From assembly GCF_901538265.1 (NCBI RefSeq), contig NZ_LR593886.1:1116001-1180000 (forward strand): 64,000 nucleotides of DNA. Direction: 5' to 3'. The stretch is from Gemmata massiliana. Lineage in GTDB: Bacteria > Planctomycetota > Planctomycetia > Gemmatales > Gemmataceae. Within the stretch, counting starts at the first letter, position 1; every line of letters begins with the position of its first letter. A program made the translations under genes and the position numbers. The notes under the pieces are model-generated. The model worked only from the letters and a program-made list of their open reading frames with translations, was not told the DNA's origin and ran no database searches. Below, in pieces: positions 31,301-39,942 of this stretch.

Positions 31301-33154
31301 GTGCGTATTTCATACCGAGCTGGTGCGTCATCCATTGTGCATTTATTCGGGACTGCTCAATCGGACCGTATTGTTCTTCAGGACTTTACACCGTTGGCGG
31401 ACAGTCTCGAATGGGAATTGGGCGCGCGATACTTCGCGCGAAGGGGAAGTGACGCATTCTTTACTGAGCGCGTCCCTGTCCCTTTCGTAGTCAACAATAA
31501 CGGTCTCCACTCGCGGCACGCCGCCGAGGTCCTCTTTTCTGCGCTCACTTTCGATGAGACTCCGGTGGAGCAAATCATAGTTCTAGAGTTGGGAATTGGC
31601 CTTGGGTTGTTTGCTCGTTATTTTCTTGATGCCTTCCGCGATCTTTGTATTGCTAGGGGGGCAGACTACTATGATCGTATCACCTATGTCGCAGCCGACT
31701 ATTCCGAGCGGATGTTGCTCGATGCCGTCCGGCGCGGGACGTTCCAAAATCACCCCGGGCGTTACGTGCTGCGGGTCATCGACGCTCTCGATCCGCAAAC
31801 TGCGATTCTTTGCGACCCTCTCCTCCAGGGTGCAACCGATCGGCCGCTTTCGGCCGTCTTCCTTAACTACGTTCTTGATTGCCTACCCACGACTGTCCTT
31901 TGCGCCGGTCCGGAGTTGACTGTTGGAGCTCCGTGCTCAACGGTATATGCTCATGGATCACTACACCAGTTGTGCGTTCGAACGTGCTTGGCGCGTGGCG
32001 TCGATCTTCGTGAATACACCGAATACACCTGTACCGATCTCGTCCATCTCGCAGGCTCTGCAAACCCGGCTGAACGAGAATCGCTTCTCGACTTGTTTGG
32101 CTTGTTTGCGTCCGAATACGATTATCGACCCGTGCGTTGTGAGGATCTTCCATACTCTGCACTGATTGCCGATGCAGTGCCTAATAGAGAAGGTCTAATG
32201 GTTCACTGCTATGGAGCGATTGCCTCGTTGGAGAAAATACTTGCTCTCCTCCATGCGCGAGGGATTATCTTAGTTAACGACTACCCTGGCTTGGAAGGGT
32301 TTGAATCGGGCGCTCAATTTGAACACCAACGGTATGGGAATGGCGTATTTGTTGGTATCAACTTTGATCTATTAAAACGGTATTTTACTGATTGGTCTTG
32401 TGCAGCCGGCTCCGAATTCTTGGGTTCTGTTGACTGGGTGGAACCTGAACAGAGCGGCAGTCAGATCTGTTCTCGTTTGCTTGGACGAAACATTAATTCC
32501 GAGGTGGCGGCTACTTTTCGTAGATGTTTTGATGGGTCGATCTCGCTAGTGCAAGATCGATCGGCGGAGTCCGCGCGGGTGTTCGCTGAGCAGGGGCGAT
32601 TCGAATCCGCTGCAACAGCCTACCGCACCGCGCTGGAGTCCGCCCCGTGGGATTGGTTGATGATTAACGAGGGGGCTAATTTTCTGACCTTTGGACTAGG
32701 CGCAGCCCAAACGGGGTTGGAATTAGCACGCGCCGGTCTAGAACTGAACCCATGCTGTTCTTCGGATCTCTGGAATTCTTACGGCGATGCTCTGTTCGCG
32801 CTTGGTCTGGTTGCTCGTGCTCGAAGTGCCTATAAGCGTGCCTTAGATATTTGCGCTGATGATGTTCAGGCCCGGTACAACTTGGCTTGGGTCTTTCTCC
32901 ATTTTAAGGAACATGGTGAGGCCTTGCGCGTCATCGGTGAGGCGCTGGCACGTGACTGGCGCGGTACATTTCGTGACCGATTGCTTCAAAAACAGGCCGA
33001 AATTATGGCCGATCTGAGTCGTCGCACCCAACAGGAAACTCGAACGTTGTTGAACCGTGTTAGCCTATATCCTCGCTCGTCGGGTAATCATGTAACTGAA
33101 GCACAGGTCCGAAACAAAGGCCACGACATGAGAAGGGGCGTCGACCTGATGTAG
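31301..33154 (+). CDS. SAM-dependent methyltransferase-like protein with TPR domain
   Basis: The GTG at 31301 follows AAGGG and gives 617 residues. IIVLELGIGLGLFARYFLDA (about 87-106) is a class I methyltransferase motif I, and DRITYVAADYSERML is the acidic-loop region. SAVFLNYVLDCLP resembles motif IV of MidA/SAM-dependent enzymes. Residues 420-570 form TPR-like helices (RVFAEQGRFESAATAYRTAL; ARSAYKRALDICADDVQARY). The substrate is unknown. It sits between the RHS-associated gene and a GT2 gene on the same strand with short gaps, so it could modify a glycan or a secreted protein. Confidence 0.75.
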   Translation: MRISYRAGASSIVHLFGTAQSDRIVLQDFTPLADSLEWELGARYFARRGSDAFFTERVPVPFVVNNNGLHSRHAAEVLFSALTFDETPVEQIIVLELGIGLGLFARYFLDAFRDLCIARGADYYDRITYVAADYSERMLLDAVRRGTFQNHPGRYVLRVIDALDPQTAILCDPLLQGATDRPLSAVFLNYVLDCLPTTVLCAGPELTVGAPCSTVYAHGSLHQLCVRTCLARGVDLREYTEYTCTDLVHLAGSANPAERESLLDLFGLFASEYDYRPVRCEDLPYSALIADAVPNREGLMVHCYGAIASLEKILALLHARGIILVNDYPGLEGFESGAQFEHQRYGNGVFVGINFDLLKRYFTDWSCAAGSEFLGSVDWVEPEQSGSQICSRLLGRNINSEVAATFRRCFDGSISLVQDRSAESARVFAEQGRFESAATAYRTALESAPWDWLMINEGANFLTFGLGAAQTGLELARAGLELNPCCSSDLWNSYGDALFALGLVARARSAYKRALDICADDVQARYNLAWVFLHFKEHGEALRVIGEALARDWRGTFRDRLLQKQAEIMADLSRRTQQETRTLLNRVSLYPRSSGNHVTEAQVRNKGHDMRRGVDLM

Positions 33155-33207
33155 GGTAGGTAAGGGAACCTGCTAATAAGTGTGGCTCACCTCACAGGAA
33201 GACGTTT

Positions 33208-34029
33208 ATGGTCTCCGGTACAGAGTCCTCTCCTTCTATATCATCCGAACCCATTCCCGAGCTCGGTGTCCCGGGACTTATATCTGTTTTAGTCCTGTGT
33301 TGCGGGCAACTCGAATACACGCGTCTGTGCGTGCCGAGCGTCTTGAAATTTGCGCGGCTGCCATTCGAGGTAATTGCTGTCGATTCGGGGGCGCTTGATG
33401 GGACAGCCGAGTATTGGGCCGGGATACAAGCCGCTGCTACCTCGCGAGTGGAAATTGTCTGTTCGTCGGTGGAAACGGATCTCGTTTCAGCACTTCAGGC
33501 GGGGCTATCGTACGCGAGAGGAGAGAGTGTGGTGCTACTCGACAACGACACGATCGTGCCTAGTGGCTGGCTGGCACAGATGGCTGCTCTGTTGAACACT
33601 GATTCCGCAGTTGGGATGGTCGGCTCGATGACTAATTATGGCCCTGCGCACCAAGTTGTCTGGCCAGTGCCATATAAACTCGGGATGAAGACGGGTGACA
33701 TTCTCGGGGCGGAATACATTGGCGCTCAAGTTGAGATTGTTAATCGGTTTGCCCAAGAGTGGCGGGAGAGTCATCGTGGTCAGTGGTCCGGTACGGATCG
33801 TCTTGGCGGAGGGTGCGTCATGATCCGTCGGTCGGTGCTTCGATTGGTAGGTGCAATCCCACGTGCGCCCTTGCGATTTTTTGACCCTGAAGCGCTCAGT
33901 CGGCGGGTGGTCGAAGTTGGTTTCAGGTTGGCCTGTTGCCGCGATTTGTTTGTTCATTCGTTCGGGAGTCGCGCTGCCGAACGAATCGAAACAGGGGTTT
34001 CAGCTCATCCAAATCGCGTGGAGCAGTAG
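33208..34029 (+). CDS. GT2-family glycosyltransferase
   Basis: A 273-residue GT-A fold enzyme; the ATG at 33208 has AGGAAG upstream. Motifs visible are ISVLVLCCGQLEYTRLCVPS at the N-terminus, FEVIAVDSGALDGTAE, SVVLLDNDTIVPSGWL (the metal-binding DxD equivalent is DND), and GGGCVMIRRSVLR in the acceptor region. It is likely cytosolic and transfers a sugar from a nucleotide donor. The stop codon lies inside a perfect hairpin. The gene ends 159 bases before the IS66 insertion, so it is intact. Confidence 0.85.
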   Translation: MVSGTESSPSISSEPIPELGVPGLISVLVLCCGQLEYTRLCVPSVLKFARLPFEVIAVDSGALDGTAEYWAGIQAAATSRVEIVCSSVETDLVSALQAGLSYARGESVVLLDNDTIVPSGWLAQMAALLNTDSAVGMVGSMTNYGPAHQVVWPVPYKLGMKTGDILGAEYIGAQVEIVNRFAQEWRESHRGQWSGTDRLGGGCVMIRRSVLRLVGAIPRAPLRFFDPEALSRRVVEVGFRLACCRDLFVHSFGSRAAERIETGVSAHPNRVEQ

Positions 34030-34046
34030 CTTGACTGCTCCACGCG
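34015..34046 (+). terminator. Perfect 13-bp hairpin at the end of the GT2 gene
   Basis: CGCGTGGAGCAGT (34015-34027) pairs exactly with ACTGCTCCACGCG (34034-34046) across a six-base loop. It overlaps the TAG stop. No T-run follows directly, so it may be a bidirectional or Rho-assisted terminator, or an mRNA-stabilising structure. Confidence 0.6.
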
Positions 34047-34180
34047 CTGACCAGTCGGAATTTATTTGCCGACAATTTCTTGCGGCAAAAATATCGGTAC
34101 TTTCAGTACGCTATGACAGGCGCTTTCAACCTTGGTTGTAACCGCTGGTCGCAATCTGCTAGTTGGTCAACTGGACGGTT

Positions 34181-34188
34181 TGTTAACA
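34181..34188. repeat. Left target-site duplication of the IS66 element
   Basis: TGTTAACA, a palindrome, immediately left of the element and identical to 36700-36707. Confidence 0.9.
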
Positions 34189-34230
34189 GTATCCGTCCGG
34201 CGAAGTGCAGGCCTTGCGTGGTGAGGTACG

Positions 34231-34683
34231 ATGGGGCATTTCCCTGGAGTGCCCGCCGTGGCTCGACCTCACCTGCGCGATCCGAAGCTCGAGCAGTTCT
34301 GGCGCACGACCATTGCGAAGTGGGTCGCCTCCGGTCTGAACATCCGCGACTTCTGCCGGAAGTACAAACTCACCGAGCCGTCGTTCTACGCGTGGCGCCG
34401 CGAGATCGCGGCCCGTGACCGCACCCCGATCCCCAAGTCCGTTCCGCGCACCACATCCGTAGCCCCCGCCCGTCGTACCTCGACGTCGCCGGGCCCGTCG
34501 CGATCCGTGACGCGTCGTATTTCGGCCCCGGCTCCGCGCCCGAGCTTCGTAGCCCTGCGCGTTGTACCCGACACCCCGCTCGAACTGGTACTCCCGTCGG
34601 GCCTCGTGCTCCGGGTGCCACCGGGGTACGACGCCAACCACCTGCGCGCCGTGGTCGCGGCCCTGGAGGTCCGACCGTGCTGA
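34231..34683 (+). CDS. tnpA: IS66 accessory protein TnpA
   Basis: A 150-residue protein. The N-terminal part has KLEQFWRTTIAKW and GLNIRDFCRKYKLTEPSFYAW, the helix-turn-helix found in the IS66 TnpA/OrfA family. The C-terminal part is Pro/Arg-rich and then reads LELVLPSGLVLRVPPGYD, also typical. It is thought to bind element DNA and is needed for transposition together with TnpB and TnpC. Its stop overlaps the GTG of tnpB. Confidence 0.9.
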   Translation: MGHFPGVPAVARPHLRDPKLEQFWRTTIAKWVASGLNIRDFCRKYKLTEPSFYAWRREIAARDRTPIPKSVPRTTSVAPARRTSTSPGPSRSVTRRISAPAPRPSFVALRVVPDTPLELVLPSGLVLRVPPGYDANHLRAVVAALEVRPC

Positions 34684-35036
34684 GCCTGGCGCTTCCCGGG
34701 CGCGTGTTCGTATGCGTCACCGCGACCGACATGCGCAAGAGCTTCGACGGGCTCTCGGCCGTGGTCCGCGAGCACCTCAAGCGGGATCCCCTGGCCGGCG
34801 ACCTGTTCGTGTTCCGGAACCGCCGCGGGGACCGGCTCAAGCTCCTGTACTGGGACGAGGACGGACTGGCGGTTTGGGCCAAGAGGCTCGAAGAGGGCAC
34901 GTTCCAGTTCCCCGCACCCAACTCCGACGACGAGGCGGTCGAGGTGAAGGCCACCGAGTTGGCATTGATCCTGGGCGGCATCGAGCTCCGTTCCGTCGAG
35001 CGCCGCAGGCGCTACCGCCGGCCGGCGACGAGTTGA
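34677..35036 (+). CDS. tnpB: IS66 accessory protein TnpB
   Basis: The GTG at 34677 overlaps the end of tnpA and gives 119 residues. FVCVTATDMRKSFDGLSAVV and LFVFRNRRGDRLKLLYWDED are the diagnostic IS66 OrfB/TnpB motifs. It is an accessory transposition protein of unknown biochemistry, unrelated to the RNA-guided TnpB of IS200/IS605. Confidence 0.93.
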   Translation: MLSLALPGRVFVCVTATDMRKSFDGLSAVVREHLKRDPLAGDLFVFRNRRGDRLKLLYWDEDGLAVWAKRLEEGTFQFPAPNSDDEAVEVKATELALILGGIELRSVERRRRYRRPATS

Positions 35037-35095
35037 CGCGTCACCATTCCCGCGACTTCGCGCAACTGTTCTGTCCCCGGACGCGTCGGAAGGGT

Positions 35096-36616
35096 ATGAC
35101 GCTGCCCGGGACCGACGAACCGCTGCCCGACGACCCGCTTACACTCCAGGCGATGGTGCGAGAGTTGCTCGACGCGTTGGCCGCCGCGCGGCGCTCGGCC
35201 GAGGCACTTCGCACGCGACTCGACCAACTATTGCGGCGGCTCTATGGGCCGAAGTCCGAGAAGGTCTCGAGCACGCCGTCGCTGTTCGACAACGAATCCC
35301 GTGACACCGCGGCGGCGCCAGCGCCGCCGGAGCGCGCCCCCGACACTCCACCGACACGCAAGAAGGGCCGGCACGGTCGTAGGCGCGTGCCGCGCGACCT
35401 CCCGCGGCAGCGCATCGAGTACGACTTGACCGATGTGGAGAAGTTGTGCCCGTGGTGCCACGGCTCGCGTGCGCGCATCGGTGAAGAGGTTAGCGAGCGC
35501 CTCGATTATCGGCCCGCGCGTCTGTGCGTCGTTGAACACGTCCGGCCGAAGTACGCGTGTCGTCGCTGTCACGCGCACGTCGCCGTCGCACCGAGGCCGC
35601 GCGAGGCGTTGCCCAAGTCCGTCGCCGCGCCCGGCTTGTTGGCGCAGGTCATCACCGCCAAGTTTGCCGACCACCTCCCACTCCACCGACTCGAGGGCAT
35701 CCTCGCGCGGCACGGCATGAAGTTGTCCCGCTCGACGATGTGCGACTGGTTGGCCGGATGCGCGAAGGCGCTGGGGCCGATCTACGACGAAATGTGCATG
35801 CGCGTGCGGGACTCGAAGGTGATTCACACCGATGACACCCCGGTGCCCGTCTTGGACCGCGAACGGGAGCGCACACGCACGGGGCGAATCTGGGTGTACC
35901 TGGGCGACGCGCAGAACCCGTACACCGTCTACGATGCGACGCCCAGCCGATCCCGCGACGGACCGCAGTCGTTCCTGTCGAAATACCAGGGCTACGTGCA
36001 AGCCGATGCGTTCGGGGGCTATGACGGGCTGTTCGCGACCGGCGCCACCGAGGTCGCGTGCTGGGCGCACGCGCGTCGCAAGTTCGTCGAAGCGGAGCCC
36101 AGTGACAGCCGGCGGTCACGGGAGGCGCTAGCGCACATCTGCCGGCTCTACGACGTCGAGCGCCGGGCGAAGGGGCTGGGCAGTGGCAACCGGTTGTCAC
36201 TGCGACAGCGAGAGGCCGTTCCGGTGCTGCGCGCGATCCAGGAGTGGCTCGACGCGACGCGCGCGAGCGTATTGCCGAAGAGCCCGCTGGGCGCGGCGAT
36301 CACCTACGCGACCAACCAGTGGACGGCGTTAAACGTGTACGTGACCGATGGCGTCCTGGCGATCGACAACAACGCGGCGGAACGCGCGCTGCGCGGAGTC
36401 GCCGTAGGTCGGAAGAATTGGTTGTTCTGGGGGAGCGATCGTGGCGGCAAGACGGCCGCGGTGCTGACCTCGCTGGTCGCAACCTGCAGGCGCCACGGGA
36501 TCGACCCGTGGTCGTACCTCGCGGACGTGCTCACGCACCTCCCGTCGCATCCGACGGATCGCGTCGGGGCGTTGCTCCCCGACGCCTGGGCCCAGGCCCA
36601 ACGCGCCACGTCGTAG
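35096..36616 (+). CDS. tnpC: IS66 transposase TnpC
   Basis: The ATG at 35096 is chosen because the upstream in-frame sequence mirrors tnpB; the product is 506 residues. The N-terminus is a coiled leucine-rich segment (about 10-60). A zinc-binding CPWCHG...CRRCH block follows. The DDE domain has VIHTDDTPVPV, YVQADAFGGYDGLF and AIDNNAAERALRGVAVGRKN. It catalyses excision and insertion of the element and looks intact. Confidence 0.93.
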   Translation: MTLPGTDEPLPDDPLTLQAMVRELLDALAAARRSAEALRTRLDQLLRRLYGPKSEKVSSTPSLFDNESRDTAAAPAPPERAPDTPPTRKKGRHGRRRVPRDLPRQRIEYDLTDVEKLCPWCHGSRARIGEEVSERLDYRPARLCVVEHVRPKYACRRCHAHVAVAPRPREALPKSVAAPGLLAQVITAKFADHLPLHRLEGILARHGMKLSRSTMCDWLAGCAKALGPIYDEMCMRVRDSKVIHTDDTPVPVLDRERERTRTGRIWVYLGDAQNPYTVYDATPSRSRDGPQSFLSKYQGYVQADAFGGYDGLFATGATEVACWAHARRKFVEAEPSDSRRSREALAHICRLYDVERRAKGLGSGNRLSLRQREAVPVLRAIQEWLDATRASVLPKSPLGAAITYATNQWTALNVYVTDGVLAIDNNAAERALRGVAVGRKNWLFWGSDRGGKTAAVLTSLVATCRRHGIDPWSYLADVLTHLPSHPTDRVGALLPDAWAQAQRATS

Positions 36617-36699
36617 CCCCCGCTCACTTCCGACGACCGGTCACTTCGCGTGCGAAAAGCCACCGCCTCCGGCAAGACTGTATTTCGCCGTGCGCTTAC

Positions 36700-36707
36700 T
36701 GTTAACA
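36700..36707. repeat. Right target-site duplication of the IS66 element
   Basis: TGTTAACA, identical to 34181-34188. Confidence 0.9.
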
Positions 36708-36833
36708 CATCATTTTACTGCCTTTCAGAAACGTTGGCGAGTCCGCTCCATTCCGAGGCTATCTCATAACGTCCTTTATGACGGGGCAGGGGACGTACTG
36801 CGTAGGTACCCGCCCACGCACATTCTAAAGTTG

Positions 36834-36863
36834 TTGACATCATTCTCGATTTGGTGCTACGAT
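36834..36863 (+). promoter_or_regulatory. Promoter of the vapBC-recombinase operon
   Basis: TTGACA (36834-36839) and TACGAT (36858-36863) are spaced by 18 bases and end 32 bases before the vapB start. A GTTGTT/AACAAC inverted pair flanks the promoter (near 36831 and 36875), a plausible autoregulatory operator for the RHH antitoxin. Confidence 0.65.
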
Positions 36864-36895
36864 CACAAGGTAAACAACAACGAGATGAGGTGTGC

Positions 36896-37138
36896 GTGAC
36901 CGAGGTGCGACTGCGCAATGTGGATGCGGATGTGTTGTCCGTGATCCGGGAACTGGCCCGGCTGAACCGGCGCACGATGGAACAGGAGATCCAGGCCGGA
37001 CTGGTAGAAATTGCCAACGCGCGCAAGACGCACCTTCTGAACCGCCTGGCTCGCGAGCGCGCCGAGCAACTGGCCCAGTTCGGCGAGTTATCCGACAGCG
37101 CGGCGGGGATCCGGGCCGAGCTCGAGGCCCGGTGGTGA
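36896..37138 (+). CDS. VapB/FitA-type ribbon-helix-helix antitoxin
   Basis: The GTG at 36896 follows GATGAGG and gives 80 residues. VTEVRLRNVDADVLSVIREL fits a ribbon-helix-helix DNA-binding strand and helix, followed by NRRTMEQEIQAGL. The C-terminal part would wrap the PIN toxin. It is the first gene of a coupled three-gene operon: its TGA overlaps the vapC GTG (GTGA, 37135-37138). It likely represses its own promoter. Confidence 0.85.
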   Translation: MTEVRLRNVDADVLSVIRELARLNRRTMEQEIQAGLVEIANARKTHLLNRLARERAEQLAQFGELSDSAAGIRAELEARW

Positions 37139-37569
37139 TCGTGCTCGACGCGTGCATCGCGACCAAGCTGTTCGTCGTTGAATCCCAGTCCGACGCGGCG
37201 GCCCGGGTGGTCGCTCGGTACCCGCTCCTGCTGGCTCCGGAACTTGTGGCGCTCGAAGTCACCTCGGCCATTACCCGCAAGGTGCGCAACCGCGAACTGG
37301 ACCGCGCCGCGGCCGAACGGGCGCTCGGCTCGTGGTGGGAGTTTCTGGACCTGGGGAACTTGCGCCTGACCCCGGACCGGGTCCTCATGGCCGAAGCTGC
37401 CGGCCGGTCCCTGGCGCTCGGGCACTCGCTGGCCGACTGCTTGTATCTGGCACTGGCCGCGCGCCACAACGTGCCCCTGGTCACCGCGGACGCACCGTTT
37501 CGCGACGCGGTGCGCGGTATTTTCCCCGACATCCACCTGCTCGCCGAGTTCGGCCCCGGGAGCCCGTGA
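37135..37569 (+). CDS. VapC-like PIN-domain toxin
   Basis: The GTG at 37135 gives 144 residues. PIN acidic residues are visible in VLDACIATKLF (D5), PELVALEVTSAI (Glu), SLADCLYLALA (Asp) and LVTADAPFRDA (Asp). PIN toxins are Mg-dependent ribonucleases that cut tRNA or rRNA. Here the stop codon also overlaps the next gene by GTGA, so toxin and recombinase are translated together. Confidence 0.88.
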   Translation: MIVLDACIATKLFVVESQSDAAARVVARYPLLLAPELVALEVTSAITRKVRNRELDRAAAERALGSWWEFLDLGNLRLTPDRVLMAEAAGRSLALGHSLADCLYLALAARHNVPLVTADAPFRDAVRGIFPDIHLLAEFGPGSP

Positions 37570-38555
37570 CCGGCGTGCCCTTCATCGAGGGGCGCGGCGC
37601 GTCCCGGCCCGATCATCCCGCGGTCCCGGGCACCGCGGTCCCGGCCCTGTTCGCCGGCGCCGGGGACCGAGGGGCGTGGCGCTACATCGAGTTCCTCACG
37701 GCCGAGATCCGCAACCCGAATACTCGGGCGGCGTACGCCCACGCTCTGCGCCGGTTCTCCGACTGGTGCCAGTGCCACCAGTTGCGGCTCGAAAAACTCA
37801 CCCCGGTTCATGTCGCCACGTACGTCGAGCACCTCGGGCGCGTGCTCGCCAAGCCCTCGGTCAAGCAGCACCTGGCCGCGATCCGGATGCTCGGCGATTA
37901 TTTGGTGCTCGGACAGGTCATTCCGAGCAACCCGGCCTCCTCGGTGCGCGGCCCCAAATACGTGGTCAAGACCGGCAAGACCCCGGTCCTGACGCGCGAG
38001 GAGGCGCGCGAGCTCCTCGACGGGATCGGGGGCGCGCGGGTCGCGGATCTGCGGGACCGGGCCCTGATCGGGCTCATGGTGTACAGCTTCGCCCGGGTCA
38101 GCGCGGTACTCGGGATGGACGTGGGCGATTACTACCAGCAGGGCAAGCGGTGGTGGGTGCGGCTCCACGAGAAGGGGGGCAAGGAGCACGCGGTCCCGTG
38201 CCACCATAAAGCCGACGAGTACCTGGACGCGTACCTCACGGGAGCCGGTCTGAGCGCGGAGAAGAACGGTCCCCTGTTCCGGCGGCTGAACCGGGACGGG
38301 ACGCTGGGCACCACGCGGCTCGACCGGCGCGAGGCCCTGGCCATGATCAAGCGCCGGGCCGGTGCGGCGGCTCTGGGTACCGGGATCGGGTGCCACTCGT
38401 TCCGGGCGACCGGGATCACCGCGTACCTGCACAACGGGGGGACGCTGGAGACCGCGATGGCGATCGCGGCCCACGAATCGCCGCGCACGACCAAGTTGTA
38501 TGACCGCACCCGCGACGGGCTCACGCTCGAGGAGATCGAGCGCATCCGGCTGTGA
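37566..38555 (+). CDS. Tyrosine recombinase/integrase coupled to vapBC
   Basis: The GTG at 37566 shares GTGA with the vapC stop; the product is 329 residues. An N-terminal SAM-like core-binding domain (TAEIRNPNTRAAYAHALRRF) precedes the catalytic domain, with R177 (SFARVSAV), K203 or K206, H277 and R280 (CHSFRATG), H303 (AAHESPRTT) and Y312 (KLYDR). The full catalytic set suggests an active XerC/D-like or integron-like recombinase. Cotranslation with a toxin-antitoxin pair is unusual and would link persistence of the recombinase locus to addiction. Confidence 0.9.
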   Translation: MTGVPFIEGRGASRPDHPAVPGTAVPALFAGAGDRGAWRYIEFLTAEIRNPNTRAAYAHALRRFSDWCQCHQLRLEKLTPVHVATYVEHLGRVLAKPSVKQHLAAIRMLGDYLVLGQVIPSNPASSVRGPKYVVKTGKTPVLTREEARELLDGIGGARVADLRDRALIGLMVYSFARVSAVLGMDVGDYYQQGKRWWVRLHEKGGKEHAVPCHHKADEYLDAYLTGAGLSAEKNGPLFRRLNRDGTLGTTRLDRREALAMIKRRAGAAALGTGIGCHSFRATGITAYLHNGGTLETAMAIAAHESPRTTKLYDRTRDGLTLEEIERIRL

Positions 38556-38584
38556 CTCGTATCCCAATCCCAAGGTTCATGGGC

Positions 38585-39575
38585 CTACGAACGTGCCCAA
38601 TACCGCCTCCGGACCCCAGAAAAATGATCGGAGAAACGATCTGCGGTGTGCTGCTTCACATCCCCAACGAGTACGGCGCGAGCGTTGATCTTCTCCAGCA
38701 CGCCGAACAGCTCGGACGCTTGGCGGGTGCCTAGGAGCGAGGCTTCGTCCACGATGACGACGCCGTCGCGAGCGCTTTCCTGCATCTTCTGGTCGATGAG
38801 GAACCGGGCCAGGGTGCCGGAATGGGGATCGACGGCACGCAGTTCCTCGGCGGCTTTCGAGGTGGGGGCGATGGCTCGAAGTGAAAGGCCGGCGGAGCGG
38901 ATGCCCTCGGCGGCGATTTGCAGCGAGGTCGTTTTCCCGACGCCCGCCGCACCCCGAATGAGCGTAACACGGTCTTTGCTGGTGAGGATGTGTTTGACAG
39001 CCCTTGACTGACCGGCGGTAAGTGTGGCAGTGTTGGATCGAGAATTTGCGGCGGCGTGGGTGGTGACACGCCCCAAGCAATGAGCTTGGAGGGACGGTTC
39101 GATTCCGTTGTTGTCGTGGTGACTGGCTGGTTCGAGTCCGGCTCGCATTTTCTCAACCGGCGTTAACGGCCCCTTTGCCTTCTCGCGCCCACTTCACCAT
39201 TCCGGCTTCCAGATCGAGCATCTCTCGCGTCGTCAAGCGTTCGCCCTTCACGAGCAACCCGGCATCCTTCACGGCCGCTTTCACTCCGTCCAGGTCGACC
39301 GCGCCCACGCCGTACCGGAGAGCGTGTTCCAGTACCCGCTTCTCAGCAACCACGGCCTCGCGCTCGAAAGCATGGGACAGGGCATACGCGGCCGCCTCGT
39401 GGGCGGAGGGGAGCGGTGAACACTGGCCGGGGAGGTTAGCCAGTTGACTGACTTCCTGCTGAGTCAGTCGGTTACCGACCCTGCCACCGTCACCGCAGCC
39501 TCGACCGCCCGGTCCGCTCTTCGACGGTAACCTGCTGCTCGACCAGCCCGGAGTCAGTAACGAACGGGTTAACAT
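38585..39575 (-). pseudogene. Degraded MobF relaxase-helicase fragment
   Basis: Two frames together match the middle of the relaxase at 5.3-7.9 kb. The upstream piece (39575-39153) matches the segment before the helicase (SAHEAAAYALSHAFEREAV; WAREGKG). The downstream piece (39148-38585) has LTAGQSRAVKHI, RGAAGVGKTTSLQIAAEGI (Walker A) and VVIVDEAS (Walker B), and stops soon after VLVGDVKQH. The relaxase domain and the helicase C-terminus are missing and a frame break separates the pieces. It is a relic of an earlier mobile element. Confidence 0.85.
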
Positions 39576-39627
39576 TCGGTTGATTGGTGTGTGCGCCGGG
39601 TGACCGCCGCGCGGGGCGTGAAAGTTC

Positions 39628-39657
39628 TTGACAGGTTCGGGCTTTTCGTGGCAATCT
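39628..39657 (+). promoter_or_regulatory. Possible promoter of the second vapBC pair
   Basis: TTGACA at 39628-39633 with a weak -10, CAATCT, at 39652-39657 (18-base spacing), 34 bases before the antitoxin start. Confidence 0.4.
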
Positions 39658-39690
39658 GATTCTCGTCACGTCAACGGATTCGGCACGCCC

Positions 39691-39942
39691 ATGACCCACT
39701 ACACCCACACGCGCCTCGGCGAGGACCGCCGCGTCACCATCCCCGCCAAAGTTTGCACCCGGCTCGGCCTGACCGCGGGTGAGCCCCTCGTCTGGGAAGA
39801 GGAGGGCAACACGCTGCGACTGATCCCGTGTAACCACCTGCTACGTGACGTTCAAGCGGCGTTCGCACCCTACCATGCCCCGGGTGAAAGCCTCGTCGAC
39901 GAACTCATCGCCGAGCGCCGGGCCGAGGCCGCTCGTGAGTAG
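39691..39942 (+). CDS. AbrB/MazE-fold antitoxin (VapB type)
   Basis: The ATG at 39691 gives 83 residues; longer upstream starts lack the fold. TRLGEDRRVTIPAKVCTRLG and LTAGEPLVWEEEGNTLRLIP form the swapped-hairpin SpoVT/AbrB DNA-binding fold. The charged C-terminal tail would bind the toxin. Its stop overlaps the toxin gene start by eight bases. It is a different antitoxin class from the RHH one 2.8 kb upstream. Confidence 0.85.
   Translation: MTHYTHTRLGEDRRVTIPAKVCTRLGLTAGEPLVWEEEGNTLRLIPCNHLLRDVQAAFAPYHAPGESLVDELIAERRAEAARE

Larger units (their letters stand above)
34189..36699 (+). mobile_element. Complete IS66-family element (2511 bp)
   Basis: The element carries tnpA, tnpB and tnpC. 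Its ends are imperfect inverted repeats: the left begins GTATCCGTCCGGCGAA and the right, inverted, begins GTAAGCGCACGGCGAA. Both ends are flanked by the same 8 bp TGTTAACA, the target duplication length expected for IS66. The perfect duplication and intact genes suggest a recent insertion. Confidence 0.95.

Noticed and set aside
34189-36699. TnpB of the IS66 element as an RNA-guided nuclease
   Set aside because: It is the unrelated IS66 OrfB protein (119 residues, no RuvC motifs).
39093-39145. Two tRNA T-arm-like sequences (GACGGTTCGATTCCGTT and GCTGGTTCGAGTCCGGC)
   Set aside because: No matching 5' halves or acceptor strands exist around them and they lie inside a degraded relaxase; they may be old attachment-site remnants, but no cloverleaf can be built.
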